From the NCBI RefSeq assembly GCF_007677725.1, contig NZ_VEDF01000006.1, positions 62,001-126,000 of the forward strand: a DNA stretch of 64,000 nt, given 5' to 3'. This DNA is from Pseudomonas sp. URMO17WK12:I11 (GTDB lineage Bacteria; Pseudomonadota; Gammaproteobacteria; Pseudomonadales; Pseudomonadaceae). Position 1 is the stretch's first letter. Each line of letters starts with the position of its first letter. Made by a program: the position numbers and the translations under genes. The notes beneath the pieces are model-generated. The model saw only the letters and a program-made list of their open reading frames with translations, made no database searches and had not been told where the DNA came from. Shown here piece after piece: positions 18,226 to 29,363 of this stretch.

Positions 18226-20133
18226 TCATGCAGACAGCTCGACGAGCAGCTTGTTCAGGCGACGCACATACGCCGCAGGGTCCTTCAAGCTGTCACCGGC
18301 GGCCAAGGCTGCCTGATCGAAGAGAATGTGCGACAGTTCGGCGAAGCGATCTTCGCTTTGCTCATGATCGAGTTTCTCGATCAGCGGGTGAGTTGGATTG
18401 AACTCGAAGATCGGCTTGGATTCCGGCACTTTCTGCCCGCTGGCCTCGAGAATCTGACGCATCTGCAGACCCAGATCCTGCTCACCGATGGCCAGAATGG
18501 CCGGCGAGTCGGTCAGGCGATGCGAGACCCGCACCTCGGCCACGCTGTCACCGAGCGCGCCTTTGAGGCGCTCGACCAGGCCTTCCTTGTCCTTGGCGAC
18601 TTCTTCCTGGGCTTTCTTGTCCTCTTCGGAGTCCAGCTTGCCCAGATCCAGGTCACCACGGGCCACGTCGACGAACGCTTTGCCGTCGAATTCATTGAGG
18701 TAGCTCATCAGCCACTCATCGATGCGATCGGTCAGCAGCAGCACTTCGATGCCTTTCTTGCGGAAGACTTCCAGGTGCGGGCTGTTCTTCACCTGCGCGT
18801 AGGACTCACCGGTGAGGTAGTAGATCTTGTCCTGGCCTTCCTTGGCACGCGCCAGGTAGTCGGCCAAGGCAACGCTCTGCTCGCCGCTGTCGTCGTGGGT
18901 GGAGGCGAAGCGCAGCAGACCGGCGATCTTTTCCTTGTTGGCGAAGTCCTCGGCCGGGCCTTCCTTGAGCACCTGGCCAAAGTTCTTCCAGAAGCCTTTG
19001 TATTGCTCAGGTTCGTTCTTGGCCAGCTTCTCGAGCATGTCCAGCACGCGCTTGGTCAGCGCCGTCTTCATCGAGTCGATGATCGGGTCCTTCTGCAGAA
19101 TTTCCCGCGATACGTTCAGCGACAGGTCGTTGGAATCGACCACACCCTTGATGAAGCGCAGGTACAGCGGCAGGAACGACTCAGCCTGGTCCATGATGAA
19201 CACGCGCTGCACGTAGAGCTTCAGGCCGCGCGGCGCTTCACGCTGATACAGGTCGAACGGGGCGCGGGCCGGTACGTAGAGCAGCGAGTTGTACTCGAGC
19301 TTGCCCTCGACCTTGTTGTGGCTCCAGGCCAGCGGGTTTTCGAAATCGTGACCGATGTGCTTGTAGAATTCCTGGTATTCCTCGTCCTTGACCTCGCTGC
19401 GCGAACGGGTCCACAGGGCGCTGGCGCGGTTGACGGTTTCCCATTCCTGCGCAGGCTGCTCTTCACCCTCCGCAGCTTCGGCCTGCTCCTTGGGCAGTTC
19501 GATGGGCAGGGCGATGTGGTCGGAGTACTTCTTGACCACATTGCGCAGGCGCCAGCCGTCGGCGAATTCCTGCTCGTCCTTCTTCAGGTGCAGGACGATT
19601 CGGGTGCCACGCTGTGGCTTGTCGATGGTGGCGACTTCGAATTCGCCCTCGCCCTTGGACGACCAGTGCACGCCTTCTGCAGCGGGCTGACCGGCGCGGC
19701 GGCTGTAGACGTCGACCTGGTCGGCGACGATGAACGCCGAGTAGAAACCGACACCGAACTGACCGATCAGGTGCGAGTCCTTTTTCTGGTCGCCGGTGAG
19801 GTTCTTCATGAAGTCGGCGGTACCGGATTTGGCGATGGTGCCCAGGTGGGCGATCACATCGTCGCGGCTCATGCCGATGCCGTTGTCTTCGAGCGTTACG
19901 GTGCCGGCCTCCTTGTCGAAGCTCAGGCGGATTTTCAGGTCGGCGTCGTTCTCGAGCAATTCAGGCTTGGCCAACGCTTCGAAACGCAGCTTGTCGGCGG
20001 CGTCAGAGGCGTTGGAGATCAGCTCCCGCAGGAAGATTTCCTTGTTCGAGTACAGCGAATGGATCATGAGGTGCAGCAGCTGCTTTACCTCGGTCTGGAA
20101 GCCCAGCGTTTCTTTTTGAGTCTCCACACTCAT
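18226..20133 (-). CDS. htpG: Molecular chaperone HtpG (Hsp90)
   Basis: Bacterial Hsp90, an ATP-dependent cytosolic dimeric chaperone. The protein has 635 residues, the usual length. The N-terminal ATPase motifs are clear: [36 protein letters not shown] split over short runs, and [11 protein letters not shown]. The middle-domain catalytic Arg loop is around [12 protein letters not shown] 20133 ([10 protein letters not shown]) was preferred to an upstream in-frame TTG. It is a single gene with its own terminator; the thioesterase pair lies 70 bases upstream in the same direction. Heat-shock control is expected from the family, but I did not identify a sigma-32 promoter. Confidence 0.97.
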   Translation of the reverse strand: MSVETQKETLGFQTEVKQLLHLMIHSLYSNKEIFLRELISNASDAADKLRFEALAKPELLENDADLKIRLSFDKEAGTVTLEDNGIGMSRDDVIAHLGTIAKSGTADFMKNLTGDQKKDSHLIGQFGVGFYSAFIVADQVDVYSRRAGQPAAEGVHWSSKGEGEFEVATIDKPQRGTRIVLHLKKDEQEFADGWRLRNVVKKYSDHIALPIELPKEQAEAAEGEEQPAQEWETVNRASALWTRSRSEVKDEEYQEFYKHIGHDFENPLAWSHNKVEGKLEYNSLLYVPARAPFDLYQREAPRGLKLYVQRVFIMDQAESFLPLYLRFIKGVVDSNDLSLNVSREILQKDPIIDSMKTALTKRVLDMLEKLAKNEPEQYKGFWKNFGQVLKEGPAEDFANKEKIAGLLRFASTHDDSGEQSVALADYLARAKEGQDKIYYLTGESYAQVKNSPHLEVFRKKGIEVLLLTDRIDEWLMSYLNEFDGKAFVDVARGDLDLGKLDSEEDKKAQEEVAKDKEGLVERLKGALGDSVAEVRVSHRLTDSPAILAIGEQDLGLQMRQILEASGQKVPESKPIFEFNPTHPLIEKLDHEQSEDRFAELSHILFDQAALAAGDSLKDPAAYVRRLNKLLVELSA

Positions 20134-20203
20134 GGTCTTCAAAACTCCGATCTGATGGCAATGGCGCCTGGCGGCCGTTACGGCCAGCCTTTGACGGCGG
20201 ATG

Positions 20204-20686
20204 TCATTCAGATGGGGGCTGGCCTGACGAATTCAAGGGCTTTTGCGGTTCGATCTTGAAATGAGCGCGCGCAGTGGCGATCGGCGCCTGCGCATCGGCC
20301 TGCCAGGCGGTGATGGCGACGTTGGTCACACGCCGCCCCTGGCGCCACAGCTGGCAGCGTGCGTAGGTGTCGCGGTAGTGCCCGGCACGCAGGTAGTCGA
20401 CGGAGAAGTCGATGATCTTGGGAATGCTCGCGCTTTCGCTGTAGATCAACAGGTACAAGGCTGCAGACAGCTCCATGAAACCAGCGATGACCCCGCCGTG
20501 GATGGCCGGCAGCAATGGGTTGCCGATGTTGTCTTCGCTGGCCGGGAGCCGAAACAGCAAGTCCTGCCCTACCCGCTCGCACTCGACGCCGATCAAGCCG
20601 GCGTAGGGTATCAACGCCAGCAGCGGCCGGTAATCACCGACCGCGTGTGCGGCGCTGAGTTGCTGGCGCACCTCCTGCGGGATCAT
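20204..20686 (-). CDS. PaaI-type hotdog-fold thioesterase (second of pair)
   Basis: A 160-residue hotdog-fold protein of the PaaI acyl-CoA thioesterase family. The family active-site region is in [19 protein letters not shown], with the HGG and the downstream acidic residue (Glu in MELSAA) expected for catalysis. ATG 20686 was chosen; it overlaps the stop of the preceding thioesterase by ATGA, so the two are co-translated. The neighbouring paralogue is divergent, which suggests a heteromeric enzyme or two substrate ranges. Acyl-CoA substrate unknown. Confidence 0.82.
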   Translation of the reverse strand: MIPQEVRQQLSAAHAVGDYRPLLALIPYAGLIGVECERVGQDLLFRLPASEDNIGNPLLPAIHGGVIAGFMELSAALYLLIYSESASIPKIIDFSVDYLRAGHYRDTYARCQLWRQGRRVTNVAITAWQADAQAPIATARAHFKIEPQKPLNSSGQPPSE

Positions 20687-21159
20687 GCTTCCCCCGCCTT
20701 GAGGCTGTTGCCGAAGCGAATACCGCCCTTGATGTCCTGCCCCAGGCGCATGAAGGTGCCTACCGCATGGCAGATCGGTTGGGTAGGGTCGTCCTGATAG
20801 GCTGTGCCACGGGTGAAGATCACGTCGCGGGTCACTCGATAGCACTGTGCATGGCCGTAGATCGGCTTGTGCGGGGTGGCGGCATGCATGTAGTCGATGC
20901 GCAGGTCCAGGGTTGGGCACACTTCGAAACGCGGTAGCACGCACAGGGTTGCCATGCCGCAGGTCGTGTCCATCAACGTGCTGAGCGCGCCTCCATGCAC
21001 CGCACCACTTTGCGGGTTGCCGACGATTGCCGGTGACCACGGCAGCATGAGTGTGATACCTGCAGGACCGGCGGCGGCCACCTGCATGCCCAACAACTGA
21101 CAGTGTTTCAACGCCGACAGAAATCGCTCGGCCATGGCCATTAACTCAGTGTCGTTCAT
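20683..21159 (-). CDS. PaaI-type hotdog-fold thioesterase (first of pair)
   Basis: A 158-residue hotdog-fold thioesterase. The motif SGAVHGGALSTLMDTTCGMA carries the conserved HGG and the Asp of LMDT used by PaaI-type enzymes to hydrolyse acyl-CoA. ATG 21159 (MNDTEL) has GGAGCGG upstream and is preferred to ATG 21174. Four-base overlap with the second thioesterase indicates coupling. Such tandem pairs are found near unrelated housekeeping genes in Pseudomonas, so the context gives no pathway. Confidence 0.83.
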   Translation of the reverse strand: MNDTELMAMAERFLSALKHCQLLGMQVAAAGPAGITLMLPWSPAIVGNPQSGAVHGGALSTLMDTTCGMATLCVLPRFEVCPTLDLRIDYMHAATPHKPIYGHAQCYRVTRDVIFTRGTAYQDDPTQPICHAVGTFMRLGQDIKGGIRFGNSLKAGEA

Positions 21160-21247
21160 ATCCCGCTCCGTCATTAACTGCGCATGGACATAAAAGCAGT
21201 AGCCAAGGCGCGCTTGAATGAGTTGTTATATATCTGCAACCGCAGCG

Positions 21248-21275
21248 GAACTTATCCGAAACGGCTGAACTCGAA
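21248..21275 (+). promoter_or_regulatory. Candidate AlgU/RpoE-type promoter for the small lipoprotein gene
   Basis: GAACTT (21248-21253), 17 bases, then TCGAA (21271-21275). This resembles the AlgU (sigma-22) consensus GAACTT-N16/17-TCTGA, with an exact -35. It lies 38 bases before the ATG of a lipoprotein gene, a typical envelope-stress target. Confidence 0.5.
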
Positions 21276-21313
21276 GGAACAAGCCGATTATTCCACCAAG
21301 GAGATACACCCTC

Positions 21314-21595
21314 ATGCGTAAACCTTTTGCTTTTGCTCTGATGCTGGCTGCTGCCATGGGCCTGGCCGCTTGCGATAAAGCGAGCGAAGACAAAGCCCAG
21401 GACGCACAAGAACACCGCGAGCAAGCCCAGGAAAAAATGGACGACGCTCAGGATAAGATGAACGACGCTGCCAAGGAAAACGCCGAAGCTGCCAAAGATC
21501 AGGCTGAAGCCCAGCAGAAGGCCGCTGAAGAGGCCGCACCGGCCACTCCAGCCACCGCCCCTGCAACTGCTCCGGCCGAACCTGCCAAGCAGTAA
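21314..21595 (+). CDS. Small coiled-coil lipoprotein
   Basis: A 93-residue predicted lipoprotein. The N-terminus MRKPFAFALMLAAAMGLAAC ends in a lipobox (LAAC, lipidated Cys20), followed by a highly charged Ala/Glu/Lys/Gln-rich helix with heptad-like repeats (residues about 24-75) and an Ala-Pro-Thr tail ending EPAKQ. The architecture recalls Lpp/OprI-type or other periplasmic coiled-coil lipoproteins, but I cannot assign a family. AAGGAGA lies 8 bases before the ATG. It has a possible AlgU promoter upstream and a strong terminator downstream, so it is transcribed alone. Confidence 0.82.
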   Translation: MRKPFAFALMLAAAMGLAACDKASEDKAQDAQEHREQAQEKMDDAQDKMNDAAKENAEAAKDQAEAQQKAAEEAAPATPATAPATAPAEPAKQ

Positions 21596-21607
21596 TAAGC
21601 CAGATAC

Positions 21608-21638
21608 AAAAAACCCGACACCTGTGTCGGGTTTTTTT
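21608..21638 (+). terminator. Intrinsic terminator of the small lipoprotein gene
   Basis: AACCCGACAC pairs with GTGTCGGGTT around CT, followed by a run of seven T residues on the plus strand; an A run on the other side lets it also serve the convergent DUF599 gene. Confidence 0.93.
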
Positions 21639-21649
21639 ATGCCGGTAGA

Positions 21650-22414
21650 TTAACGATTAATCGTTTCAGTCGGTAGTACAGGCGCATCTTTACTCGCTTC
21701 CAGTGGCAGGCTTTGGGTGGGCGTGAAAACCATCACCTCCAACACGTCGGAATGAAACTCGCGGCGGTACAAGATCAATACCACGCCGACACTCACCAGC
21801 ATGAACAACCACGGGCTGATGAACCAGGTCAGCATGGCCATGCCGAAGTAATAAGAGCGCAGGCCCAAGTTGAACTGGTTGGCCGCCAGTGACAACACCC
21901 GCGCAGCCCGTGAAGCGAAGGCCTTGCGCTCCAATTCATTGACCAGGCGTTCACCGATCATGGGTGCCGAGCCGACCAGCACTGCGGCGAAGTTGTACTG
22001 GCGCATGCACCAACTGAATGTGAAGAACGCGTAGACGAACACCATGGCCAGGCACAGCAATTTTATTTCCGACATGCCCTGGGAGGCTTGCTGCACCATA
22101 GGCAGGTCAGCCAGGAGCGACAGCGCTCGGTCGGAGGCGCCCAGTACGGTAAGAATGCCCGCCAGGATGATCAGCGTGCTGGAGGCGAAGAACGACGCGT
22201 TGCGCTCCAGATTGCCAATCACGCTGGCGTCGGCGATGCGGTTGTCCCGTAGCAGCATGCGGCGCATCCAGTCCTCGCGATACAGGTGCAGCACGCTGGC
22301 CAGGCACGCCGTGTCGCGGCCCTTCCAGATCGCGTAGCGGGTATAACCGCCCCAGCAGAGTGCGAACCAGCAAACGGCCAGCAGGTTGTGAAGGTTGCTT
22401 TGGATGAAGTGCAT
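21650..22414 (-). CDS. DUF599 domain-containing membrane protein
   Basis: A 254-residue inner-membrane protein with hydrophobic segments at about residues 10-25, 78-98, 118-145 and 195-230, and charged cytoplasmic stretches including LYREDWMRRMLLRDNRI. This is the pattern of DUF599 proteins, which are widespread in proteobacteria and of unknown function. ATG 22414 (MHFIQSNLHNLL) was chosen; the frame is open further upstream but without a membrane-protein-like sequence. It is convergent with the small lipoprotein gene and separated from brnQ, upstream in the same direction, by a terminator. Confidence 0.84.
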   Translation of the reverse strand: MHFIQSNLHNLLAVCWFALCWGGYTRYAIWKGRDTACLASVLHLYREDWMRRMLLRDNRIADASVIGNLERNASFFASSTLIILAGILTVLGASDRALSLLADLPMVQQASQGMSEIKLLCLAMVFVYAFFTFSWCMRQYNFAAVLVGSAPMIGERLVNELERKAFASRAARVLSLAANQFNLGLRSYYFGMAMLTWFISPWLFMLVSVGVVLILYRREFHSDVLEVMVFTPTQSLPLEASKDAPVLPTETINR

Positions 22415-22545
22415 GCAGAGTTCCCGAGCGGCAGGTGCACAGAGAATAAGGTCGCCTGTTCGACGCTGGCTAGCGGTAAAAGGCACAGGCTGAGGTTGAA
22501 AGCGGCGCGAGGTGCGCAGGCCTTGCTGCAGCAACAGCCAGGCAA

Positions 22546-22580
22546 GAAAAAGCCCCGCCTCTCAACAGAGAACGGGGCTT
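22546..22580 (-). terminator. Intrinsic terminator of brnQ
   Basis: AAGCCCCG (22550-22557) pairs with CGGGGCTT (22573-22580) over a 15-base loop that can pair further (CTCT with AGAG). On the minus strand the stem is followed by TTTTC. It lies 66 bases after the brnQ stop. Confidence 0.78.
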
Positions 22581-22646
22581 CGGCGTTGACAGCTTGGGCA
22601 GGCGCCCCTTGGCTTGTGGCCGGCGCCGCCTCAAGCCATCAACCCA

Positions 22647-23960
22647 TCACGCCAGCGCTTCGCGCGGCTTGCCGAGCATCCGGTCGCACGCCACGGCGGC
22701 TACCAGCGTCAGCACCGAAGGCACCAACCAGGCCAGGCCTTGATCACTGAGTGGCAGGTGCGCCATGAAGTCAGGCAGCACGTGGGCAACGCTGCTGCCC
22801 TTGACCGCGTCGACCACACCGAACAGCAACGACACCAGCATCACCGGCGCCAGAATGCGCGTCGGCGAGTTCCACAGATCCTTCACGAAGCTCAGCCCCA
22901 CCACCACGATGCATGGCGGATAAATCGCGGTGAGCACCGGGATCGAGAACATGATCAGCTTGGTCAGGCCCAGGTTGGAGATCAGCAGCGAGAAGCCGGC
23001 CAGGATCACCACCAGCGCGCGGTACGACAACGGCAGGATCTTGCTGAAGTACTCGGCACAGGCGCAAGTCAGGCCGACCGCGGTCACCAGGCAAGCCAAG
23101 GCTATCAGTACGGCAAGAAAACCGCTGCCCAACCAGCCGAAGGTATGTTGCACATAGGCATGCAGCACCGCAGCACCATTGGAGGCACCGGCGGCGATTT
23201 CATGGCTGCTGGCGCCGAGTCGGAACAGGCTGACATAGACCAGGGCCAGACCGACACCTGCGATCAGACCGGCGATGATCGCGTAGCGCGTGATCAATTT
23301 AGGCGACTCGACGCCGCGCGAGCGGATGGCGTTGACGATGACGATACCGAACACCAGGGCGCCCAGGGTATCCATGGTCAGGTACCCATCGGAGAAGCCC
23401 TTGGAGAACGCGGCAGCGGCATAGGCTGGCTGCGCTTCGCCAACGGTACCCGCCGGCAGCGCGAAGGCCGCGACGCCCAGCACCGCCAGGGCGAGGATTT
23501 TCAACGGTGCGAGAAAGCGCCCGACCGTGTCGAGCAACTTGCCCGGATACATCGACACCGCCAGCACCACGGCGAAGTACACCAGGCTGTAGATGAACAG
23601 CGCCGTCGGGCTTTCACCGGTCAACGGCGCCACGCCCACCTCGAACGAGACGGTCGCAGTACGCGGCGTTGCGAACAGCGGGCCGACCGACAGGTAGCAC
23701 ACAGCTGCCAGCAGGCCACCGAAGAACTTGCCGATCGGGCTGCTCAGGGCGTCCATGCCACCACCGACCTTGGCCAAGGCGATCACAGTGATCACGGGCA
23801 GGCCCACGGCTGTCACCAAAAAGCCCAGCGCCGCCATCCAGACGTGCGGACCAGACTGCAGACCGACGATAGGCGGGAAGATGATATTGCCGGCGCCAAC
23901 GAAAAGCGCAAACGTCATAAAGCCAAGCGCCAGGATATCCTGGCCTTTGAGAACTTTCAT
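22647..23960 (-). CDS. brnQ: Branched-chain amino acid transporter BrnQ
   Basis: Sodium-coupled uptake of leucine, isoleucine and valine through the inner membrane (LIVCS family). The protein has 437 residues with about 12 hydrophobic segments and starts [20 protein letters not shown], followed by [17 protein letters not shown], the signature region of BrnQ. The [13 protein letters not shown] and [13 protein letters not shown] segments are also typical. ATG 23960. The 360-base upstream region has a compound hairpin (24182-24221) and no other gene. Transcribed alone, with a terminator downstream. Confidence 0.95.
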   Translation of the reverse strand: MKVLKGQDILALGFMTFALFVGAGNIIFPPIVGLQSGPHVWMAALGFLVTAVGLPVITVIALAKVGGGMDALSSPIGKFFGGLLAAVCYLSVGPLFATPRTATVSFEVGVAPLTGESPTALFIYSLVYFAVVLAVSMYPGKLLDTVGRFLAPLKILALAVLGVAAFALPAGTVGEAQPAYAAAAFSKGFSDGYLTMDTLGALVFGIVIVNAIRSRGVESPKLITRYAIIAGLIAGVGLALVYVSLFRLGASSHEIAAGASNGAAVLHAYVQHTFGWLGSGFLAVLIALACLVTAVGLTCACAEYFSKILPLSYRALVVILAGFSLLISNLGLTKLIMFSIPVLTAIYPPCIVVVGLSFVKDLWNSPTRILAPVMLVSLLFGVVDAVKGSSVAHVLPDFMAHLPLSDQGLAWLVPSVLTLVAAVACDRMLGKPREALA

Positions 23961-24181
23961 TTAGGGTAGTACCACACTGCTGAAATCGGGATTCGAGAGG
24001 GGATTTCCCCGTGGATGAGGGAAATGCTGCCCGGCTTGGTAGGCCAGACCCGTTTAGCGTGTCGTTCCCTTTTGGGGTACGGGCACAGAGTGAACGCGTA
24101 GATTAACCGTTTTACCCAGCAAACGCACTGGCACAGTGCCGGTTGTCCGATGTGCGTACATGTTTGTCGTCTCTGTGAACG

Positions 24182-24221
24182 CAGACAGCAGGGATTATCC
24201 TCCTATCGAGGATGCCGTCTG
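24182..24221 (-). promoter_or_regulatory. Compound hairpin in the brnQ upstream region
   Basis: ATCCTC (24197-24202) pairs with GAGGAT (24208-24213), nested inside CAGAC (24182-24186) and GTCTG (24217-24221). It lies 220-260 bases upstream of brnQ on the minus strand. On the RNA it would expose an AGGAGG sequence. No clear promoter was found. The rest of 23961-24272 holds no gene I can support. Confidence 0.3.
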
Positions 24222-24272
24222 TGTGAAAATTCCTATCAATTCCATCGAAAATTCTTGATTGCCTAGATACGA

Positions 24273-24297
24273 CAAAGGCCACCCGAAGGTGGCCTTT
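24273..24297 (-). terminator. Terminator at the end of the sucCD transcript
   Basis: CAAAGGCCACC (24273-24283) pairs with GGTGGCCTTTG (24288-24298 region) around CGAA, 25 bases after the sucD stop on the minus strand. The T tract is short (TTTG), but the 10-bp GC-rich stem is strong. Confidence 0.8.
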
Positions 24298-24321
24298 GTG
24301 CGCGTGGGGGGTGTAGCGGTA

Positions 24322-25206
24322 TTACTTCTTGGCTTCCCAGCCGGTCAGCTCGGCCAGCGCCTTGCCGATGTCAGCCAGGGAACGCACGGTCTTCACACCA
24401 GCGTCCTGCAGCGCGGCGAATTTCTCGTCCGCAGTGCCTTTGCCGCCGGAGATGATCGCGCCAGCGTGGCCCATACGCTTGCCCGCAGGTGCAGTGACAC
24501 CGGCGATGTAGGAGACCACTGGCTTGGTCACGTGGGCCTTGATGTAGGCCGCAGCTTCTTCTTCAGCCGAACCGCCGATTTCGCCGATCATGACGATCGC
24601 TTCGGTCTTCGGATCTTCCTGGAACAGCTTCAGGATGTCGATGAAGTTGGAGCCTGGGATCGGGTCGCCACCGATGCCCACGCAGGTCGACTGGCCGAAG
24701 CCGGCGTCGGTGGTCTGCTTGACCGCTTCGTAGGTCAGGGTGCCGGAGCGCGAAACGATACCGACCTTGCCTGGCAAGTGGATGTGGCCTGGCATGATGC
24801 CGATCTTGCACTCGCCCGGGGTGATCACACCTGGGCAGTTAGGGCCGATCAGGGTCACGCCCAGTTCGTCGCACTTGACCTTGGCATCGAGCATATCCAG
24901 GGTAGGAATGCCTTCGGTGATGCACACGATCAGCTTGATGCCACCGAACGCGGCTTCCAGGATCGAATCCTTGCAGAACGGAGCCGGAACGTAGATCACC
25001 GACGCGTCAGCGCCGGTTGCTTCAACGGCTTCCTTGACGGTGTTGAACACCGGCAGGCCCAGGTGGGTGGTACCACCCTTGCCTGGCGTAACACCGCCGA
25101 CCATCTTGGTGCCGTAGGCGATGGCTTGTTCGGAGTGGAAAGTACCCTGCGAGCCGGTGAAGCCCTGGCAGATGACTTTGGTGTCTTTATTGATCAGGAC
25201 GCTCAT
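24322..25206 (-). CDS. sucD: Succinyl-CoA synthetase alpha subunit
   Basis: ADP-forming succinate-CoA ligase, alpha subunit: makes succinate, CoA and ATP from succinyl-CoA. The 294 residues start [18 protein letters not shown], the CoA-binding Rossmann region; [11 protein letters not shown] and [11 protein letters not shown] are conserved, and the phosphorylated His is in [13 protein letters not shown]. Its ATG overlaps the sucC stop by one base (TAATG), so the subunits are made together. Last gene of the TCA cluster; a terminator follows. Confidence 0.98.
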   Translation of the reverse strand: MSVLINKDTKVICQGFTGSQGTFHSEQAIAYGTKMVGGVTPGKGGTTHLGLPVFNTVKEAVEATGADASVIYVPAPFCKDSILEAAFGGIKLIVCITEGIPTLDMLDAKVKCDELGVTLIGPNCPGVITPGECKIGIMPGHIHLPGKVGIVSRSGTLTYEAVKQTTDAGFGQSTCVGIGGDPIPGSNFIDILKLFQEDPKTEAIVMIGEIGGSAEEEAAAYIKAHVTKPVVSYIAGVTAPAGKRMGHAGAIISGGKGTADEKFAALQDAGVKTVRSLADIGKALAELTGWEAKK

Positions 25207-26372
25207 TACTTGCCCTCCGCAGCTTTGACAACTTGTTGAGCAGCGTCGGTCAGGCTGGTTGCCGCAATGATGTTCAAACCGCTTTCTGCCAGTACTTTAG
25301 CGCCCAGTTCGGCGTTGTTGCCTTCGAGGCGAACCACCACCGGAACCTTGACGCCAACTTCTTTCACTGCACCGATGATGCCTTCGGCAATCATGTCGCA
25401 GCGAACGATGCCGCCGAAGATGTTGACCAGCACTGCAGCGACGTTGCTGTCGGACAGAATGATCTTGAACGCTTCGGTAACGCGCTCTTTGGTAGCGCCG
25501 CCACCTACGTCGAGGAAGTTGGCTGGCTTGCCGCCGTGCAGGTTGACGATGTCCATGGTACCCATGGCCAGGCCAGCACCGTTGACCATGCAGCCGATGT
25601 TGCCTTCGAGGGCAACGTAGTTCAGTTCGAACTTGGCAGCGTGGGCTTCACGGGCGTCGTCCTGGGACGGGTCATGGAAGGTCTTGAGCTTCGGTTGACG
25701 GTACATCGCGTTGGCGTCGATGTTGATCTTGGCATCGAGGCAGTGCAGGTCGCCATCAGCCTTGATCACCAGCGGGTTCACTTCCAGCAGGGCCAGATCG
25801 TGATCCTTGAACAGCTTGGCCAGACCCACGAAGATCTTGGCGAACTGTTGAACCTGCTTGCCTTCCAGACCCAACTGGAACGCCAGTTCACGACCCTGGA
25901 ACGGCTGAGCGCCGACCAGTGGGTCGATGGTGGCCTTGAGAATCTTCTCAGGCGTTTCGTGAGCGACTTTTTCGATGTCCACGCCACCTTCGGTGGAAGC
26001 CATGAACACGATGCGGCGGCTCGAACGATCCACTACAGCGCCCAGGTACAGCTCCTTGGCGATGTCAGTGCAGGATTCGACCAGAATCTTGGAGACGGGT
26101 TGACCGTTGGCATCGGTCTGGTAGGTAACCAGATTCTTGCCCAACCACTGTGCAGCGAACGCCTTGGCGTCTTCCTTGCTGCGAACCAGCTTGACGCCGC
26201 CCGCCTTGCCGCGACCACCGGCGTGAACCTGGGCCTTTACCACCCACTCGTTCCCGCCGATCTTGTCGCAGGCTTCTGCAGCTTGCTCAGGGGTATCGAC
26301 TGCGAAACCCTTGGAAACTGGCAGGCCGTACTCAGCGAACAGCTGCTTACCCTGATACTCGTGAAGATTCAT
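25206..26372 (-). CDS. sucC: Succinyl-CoA synthetase beta subunit
   Basis: Beta subunit of succinyl-CoA synthetase, with the ATP-grasp domain that binds nucleotide. The 388 residues start [20 protein letters not shown], the family N-terminus; [24 protein letters not shown] and the C-terminal [16 protein letters not shown] are typical. ATG 26372 was chosen over further upstream codons. It is separated from lpdG by 171 bases holding two hairpins without T tracts, so sucCD may have its own promoter as well as read-through. Confidence 0.98.
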
Positions 26373-26490
26373 GCTTTTTACCGTCTTCGTTAGGTACTGC
26401 GCTTCGGCGCTGCGCCATTGCTGGCGCCGCACCACCTGTGACCGTCAACCCCGGTTTTCCCGTGTAGTCCGGTCCGGCGGACGTTCCGCG

Positions 26491-26532
26491 GTGAGTCATG
26501 CACGCAAGACTCACGACGGGCAGCCCGCCGTG
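26491..26532. repeat. Two adjacent hairpins between lpdG and sucC
   Basis: GTGAGTC (26491-26497) pairs with GACTCAC (26508-26514); next to it CACGACGGG (26512-26520) pairs with CCCGCCGTG (26524-26532), one mismatch. The stems share three bases, so they are mutually exclusive at the edge. Neither is followed by a T run on the minus strand. Possibly mRNA processing or partial termination. Confidence 0.5.
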
Positions 26533-26543
26533 GTTTCTTATAA

Positions 26544-28076
<1,533 letters not shown>

Positions 28077-29321
28077 TTAGATGTCCAGCAGCAGGCGAGA
28101 CGGATCTTCCAGCAGGTTCTTGATGGTGACCAGGAAGGTTACCGCTTCCTTGCCGTCGATCAGGCGGTGGTCGTACGACAGCGCCAGGTACATCATCGGG
28201 CGGATCACGACTTGGCCGTTGACTGCCATCGGACGCTGGATGATGTTGTGCATGCCCAGGATCGCGGCTTGTGGCGGGTTGACGATCGGCGTCGACATCA
28301 TCGAACCGAAGGTGCCACCGTTGGTGATGGTGAAGGTGCCGCCGGTCATCTCTTCGATGGCCAGCTTGCCGTCACGGGCCTTCTTGCCGAAGGTGGCGAT
28401 GCCGTTTTCGATTTCAGCCAGGCTCATCGACTCGGCATTGCGCAGCACCGGCACCACCAGGCCACGGTCGCTGGAGACGGCAACGCCGACGTCGGCATAG
28501 CCGTGATAGACGATGTCGTTGCCATCGATCGATGCGTTGACTGCCGGGAAGCGCTTGAGGGCTTCGGTGGCGGCCTTGACGAAGAACGACATGAAGCCCA
28601 GACGCACGCCGTTGTGGGTCTTCTCGAACAGGTCCTTGTACTTCGAACGCAGGGCCATGACTTCGGTCATGTCGACTTCGTTGAAGGTGGTCAGCATGGC
28701 CATGTTCGATTGCGCTTCTACCAGGCGCTCGGCGATCTTGGCACGCAGACGGGTCATCGGCACGCGCTTCTCGGTGCGATCGCCAGCGGCGGTCACCACA
28801 GGCGCGGCAGCGGCGGCAGCAGGCTTGGCAGCCGGTGCTGGAGCGGACTTCTTGTTGGCCACGGCAGCGACCACGTCTTCCTTGGTGATGCGACCACCTT
28901 TGCCGGTGCCGGTGATGCTGGCCAGGTCAATGGCGCTTTCCTCGGCCAGCTTGCGCGCAGCCGGTGCAGCGATCGGGTCGTCTTCGCCGGCATCGGTGCC
29001 GGCGGCGGCGGCATCGGTGCCGGCGGCGGCGGCAGCCGGCGCGGCAGCAGCAGGAGCGGCGGCCGGCGCGGCGGCGGCAGCGCCGCCTTCAACGATCGAA
29101 CCCAGCACTTCGTCGGACAGAACGGTGTCGCCCTCGCCCTTGACGATCGCGCCCAGCACGCCATCGGCGGTGGCCAGCACTTCCAGGACGACCTTGTCGG
29201 TCTCGATGTCGACGATCAGCTCGTCACGCTTGACGGCGTCGCCTGGCTGCTTGTGCCAGGTGGCAACGGTGCCATCGGCAACCGATTCCGGGAAGGTTGG
29301 GGCTTTGATCTCGATAGCCAT
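28077..29321 (-). CDS. sucB: Dihydrolipoyllysine succinyltransferase (E2) of 2-oxoglutarate dehydrogenase
   Basis: E2 core of the 2-oxoglutarate dehydrogenase complex. Order in 414 residues: lipoyl domain with Lys43 ([13 protein letters not shown]), Ala/Pro linker at about 81-115, E3-binding domain at about 116-152 ([20 protein letters not shown]), second linker, then the catalytic domain ending with [13 protein letters not shown] (His385, Asp389). The first linker contains a perfect 7-residue tandem duplication (AAAGTDA twice, residues 98-111), encoded by an exact 21-bp DNA repeat. ATG 29321. It follows sucA by 42 bases. Confidence 0.97.
   Translation of the reverse strand: MAIEIKAPTFPESVADGTVATWHKQPGDAVKRDELIVDIETDKVVLEVLATADGVLGAIVKGEGDTVLSDEVLGSIVEGGAAAAAPAAAPAAAAPAAAAAGTDAAAAGTDAGEDDPIAAPAARKLAEESAIDLASITGTGKGGRITKEDVVAAVANKKSAPAPAAKPAAAAAAPVVTAAGDRTEKRVPMTRLRAKIAERLVEAQSNMAMLTTFNEVDMTEVMALRSKYKDLFEKTHNGVRLGFMSFFVKAATEALKRFPAVNASIDGNDIVYHGYADVGVAVSSDRGLVVPVLRNAESMSLAEIENGIATFGKKARDGKLAIEEMTGGTFTITNGGTFGSMMSTPIVNPPQAAILGMHNIIQRPMAVNGQVVIRPMMYLALSYDHRLIDGKEAVTFLVTIKNLLEDPSRLLLDI
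28990..29031. repeat. Exact 21-bp tandem duplication inside sucB
   Basis: Positions 28990-29010 and 29011-29031 are identical (GCATCGGTGCC then three GGC-type triplets). The repeat keeps frame and adds one AAAGTDA unit to the interdomain linker. Confidence 0.95.
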
Positions 29322-29363
29322 TATCTGTGTTTCCTTAAATTCGGTTTCAGGTGCGCGAAGGCA

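Noticed and set aside
18154..20259. A 701-codon open frame on the plus strand
   Set aside because: Antisense to htpG.
24159..24254. Short leader frames upstream of brnQ, considered as an attenuation peptide
   Set aside because: They lack runs of Leu, Ile or Val codons, have weak ribosome binding sites, and no terminator/antiterminator pair is next to brnQ.
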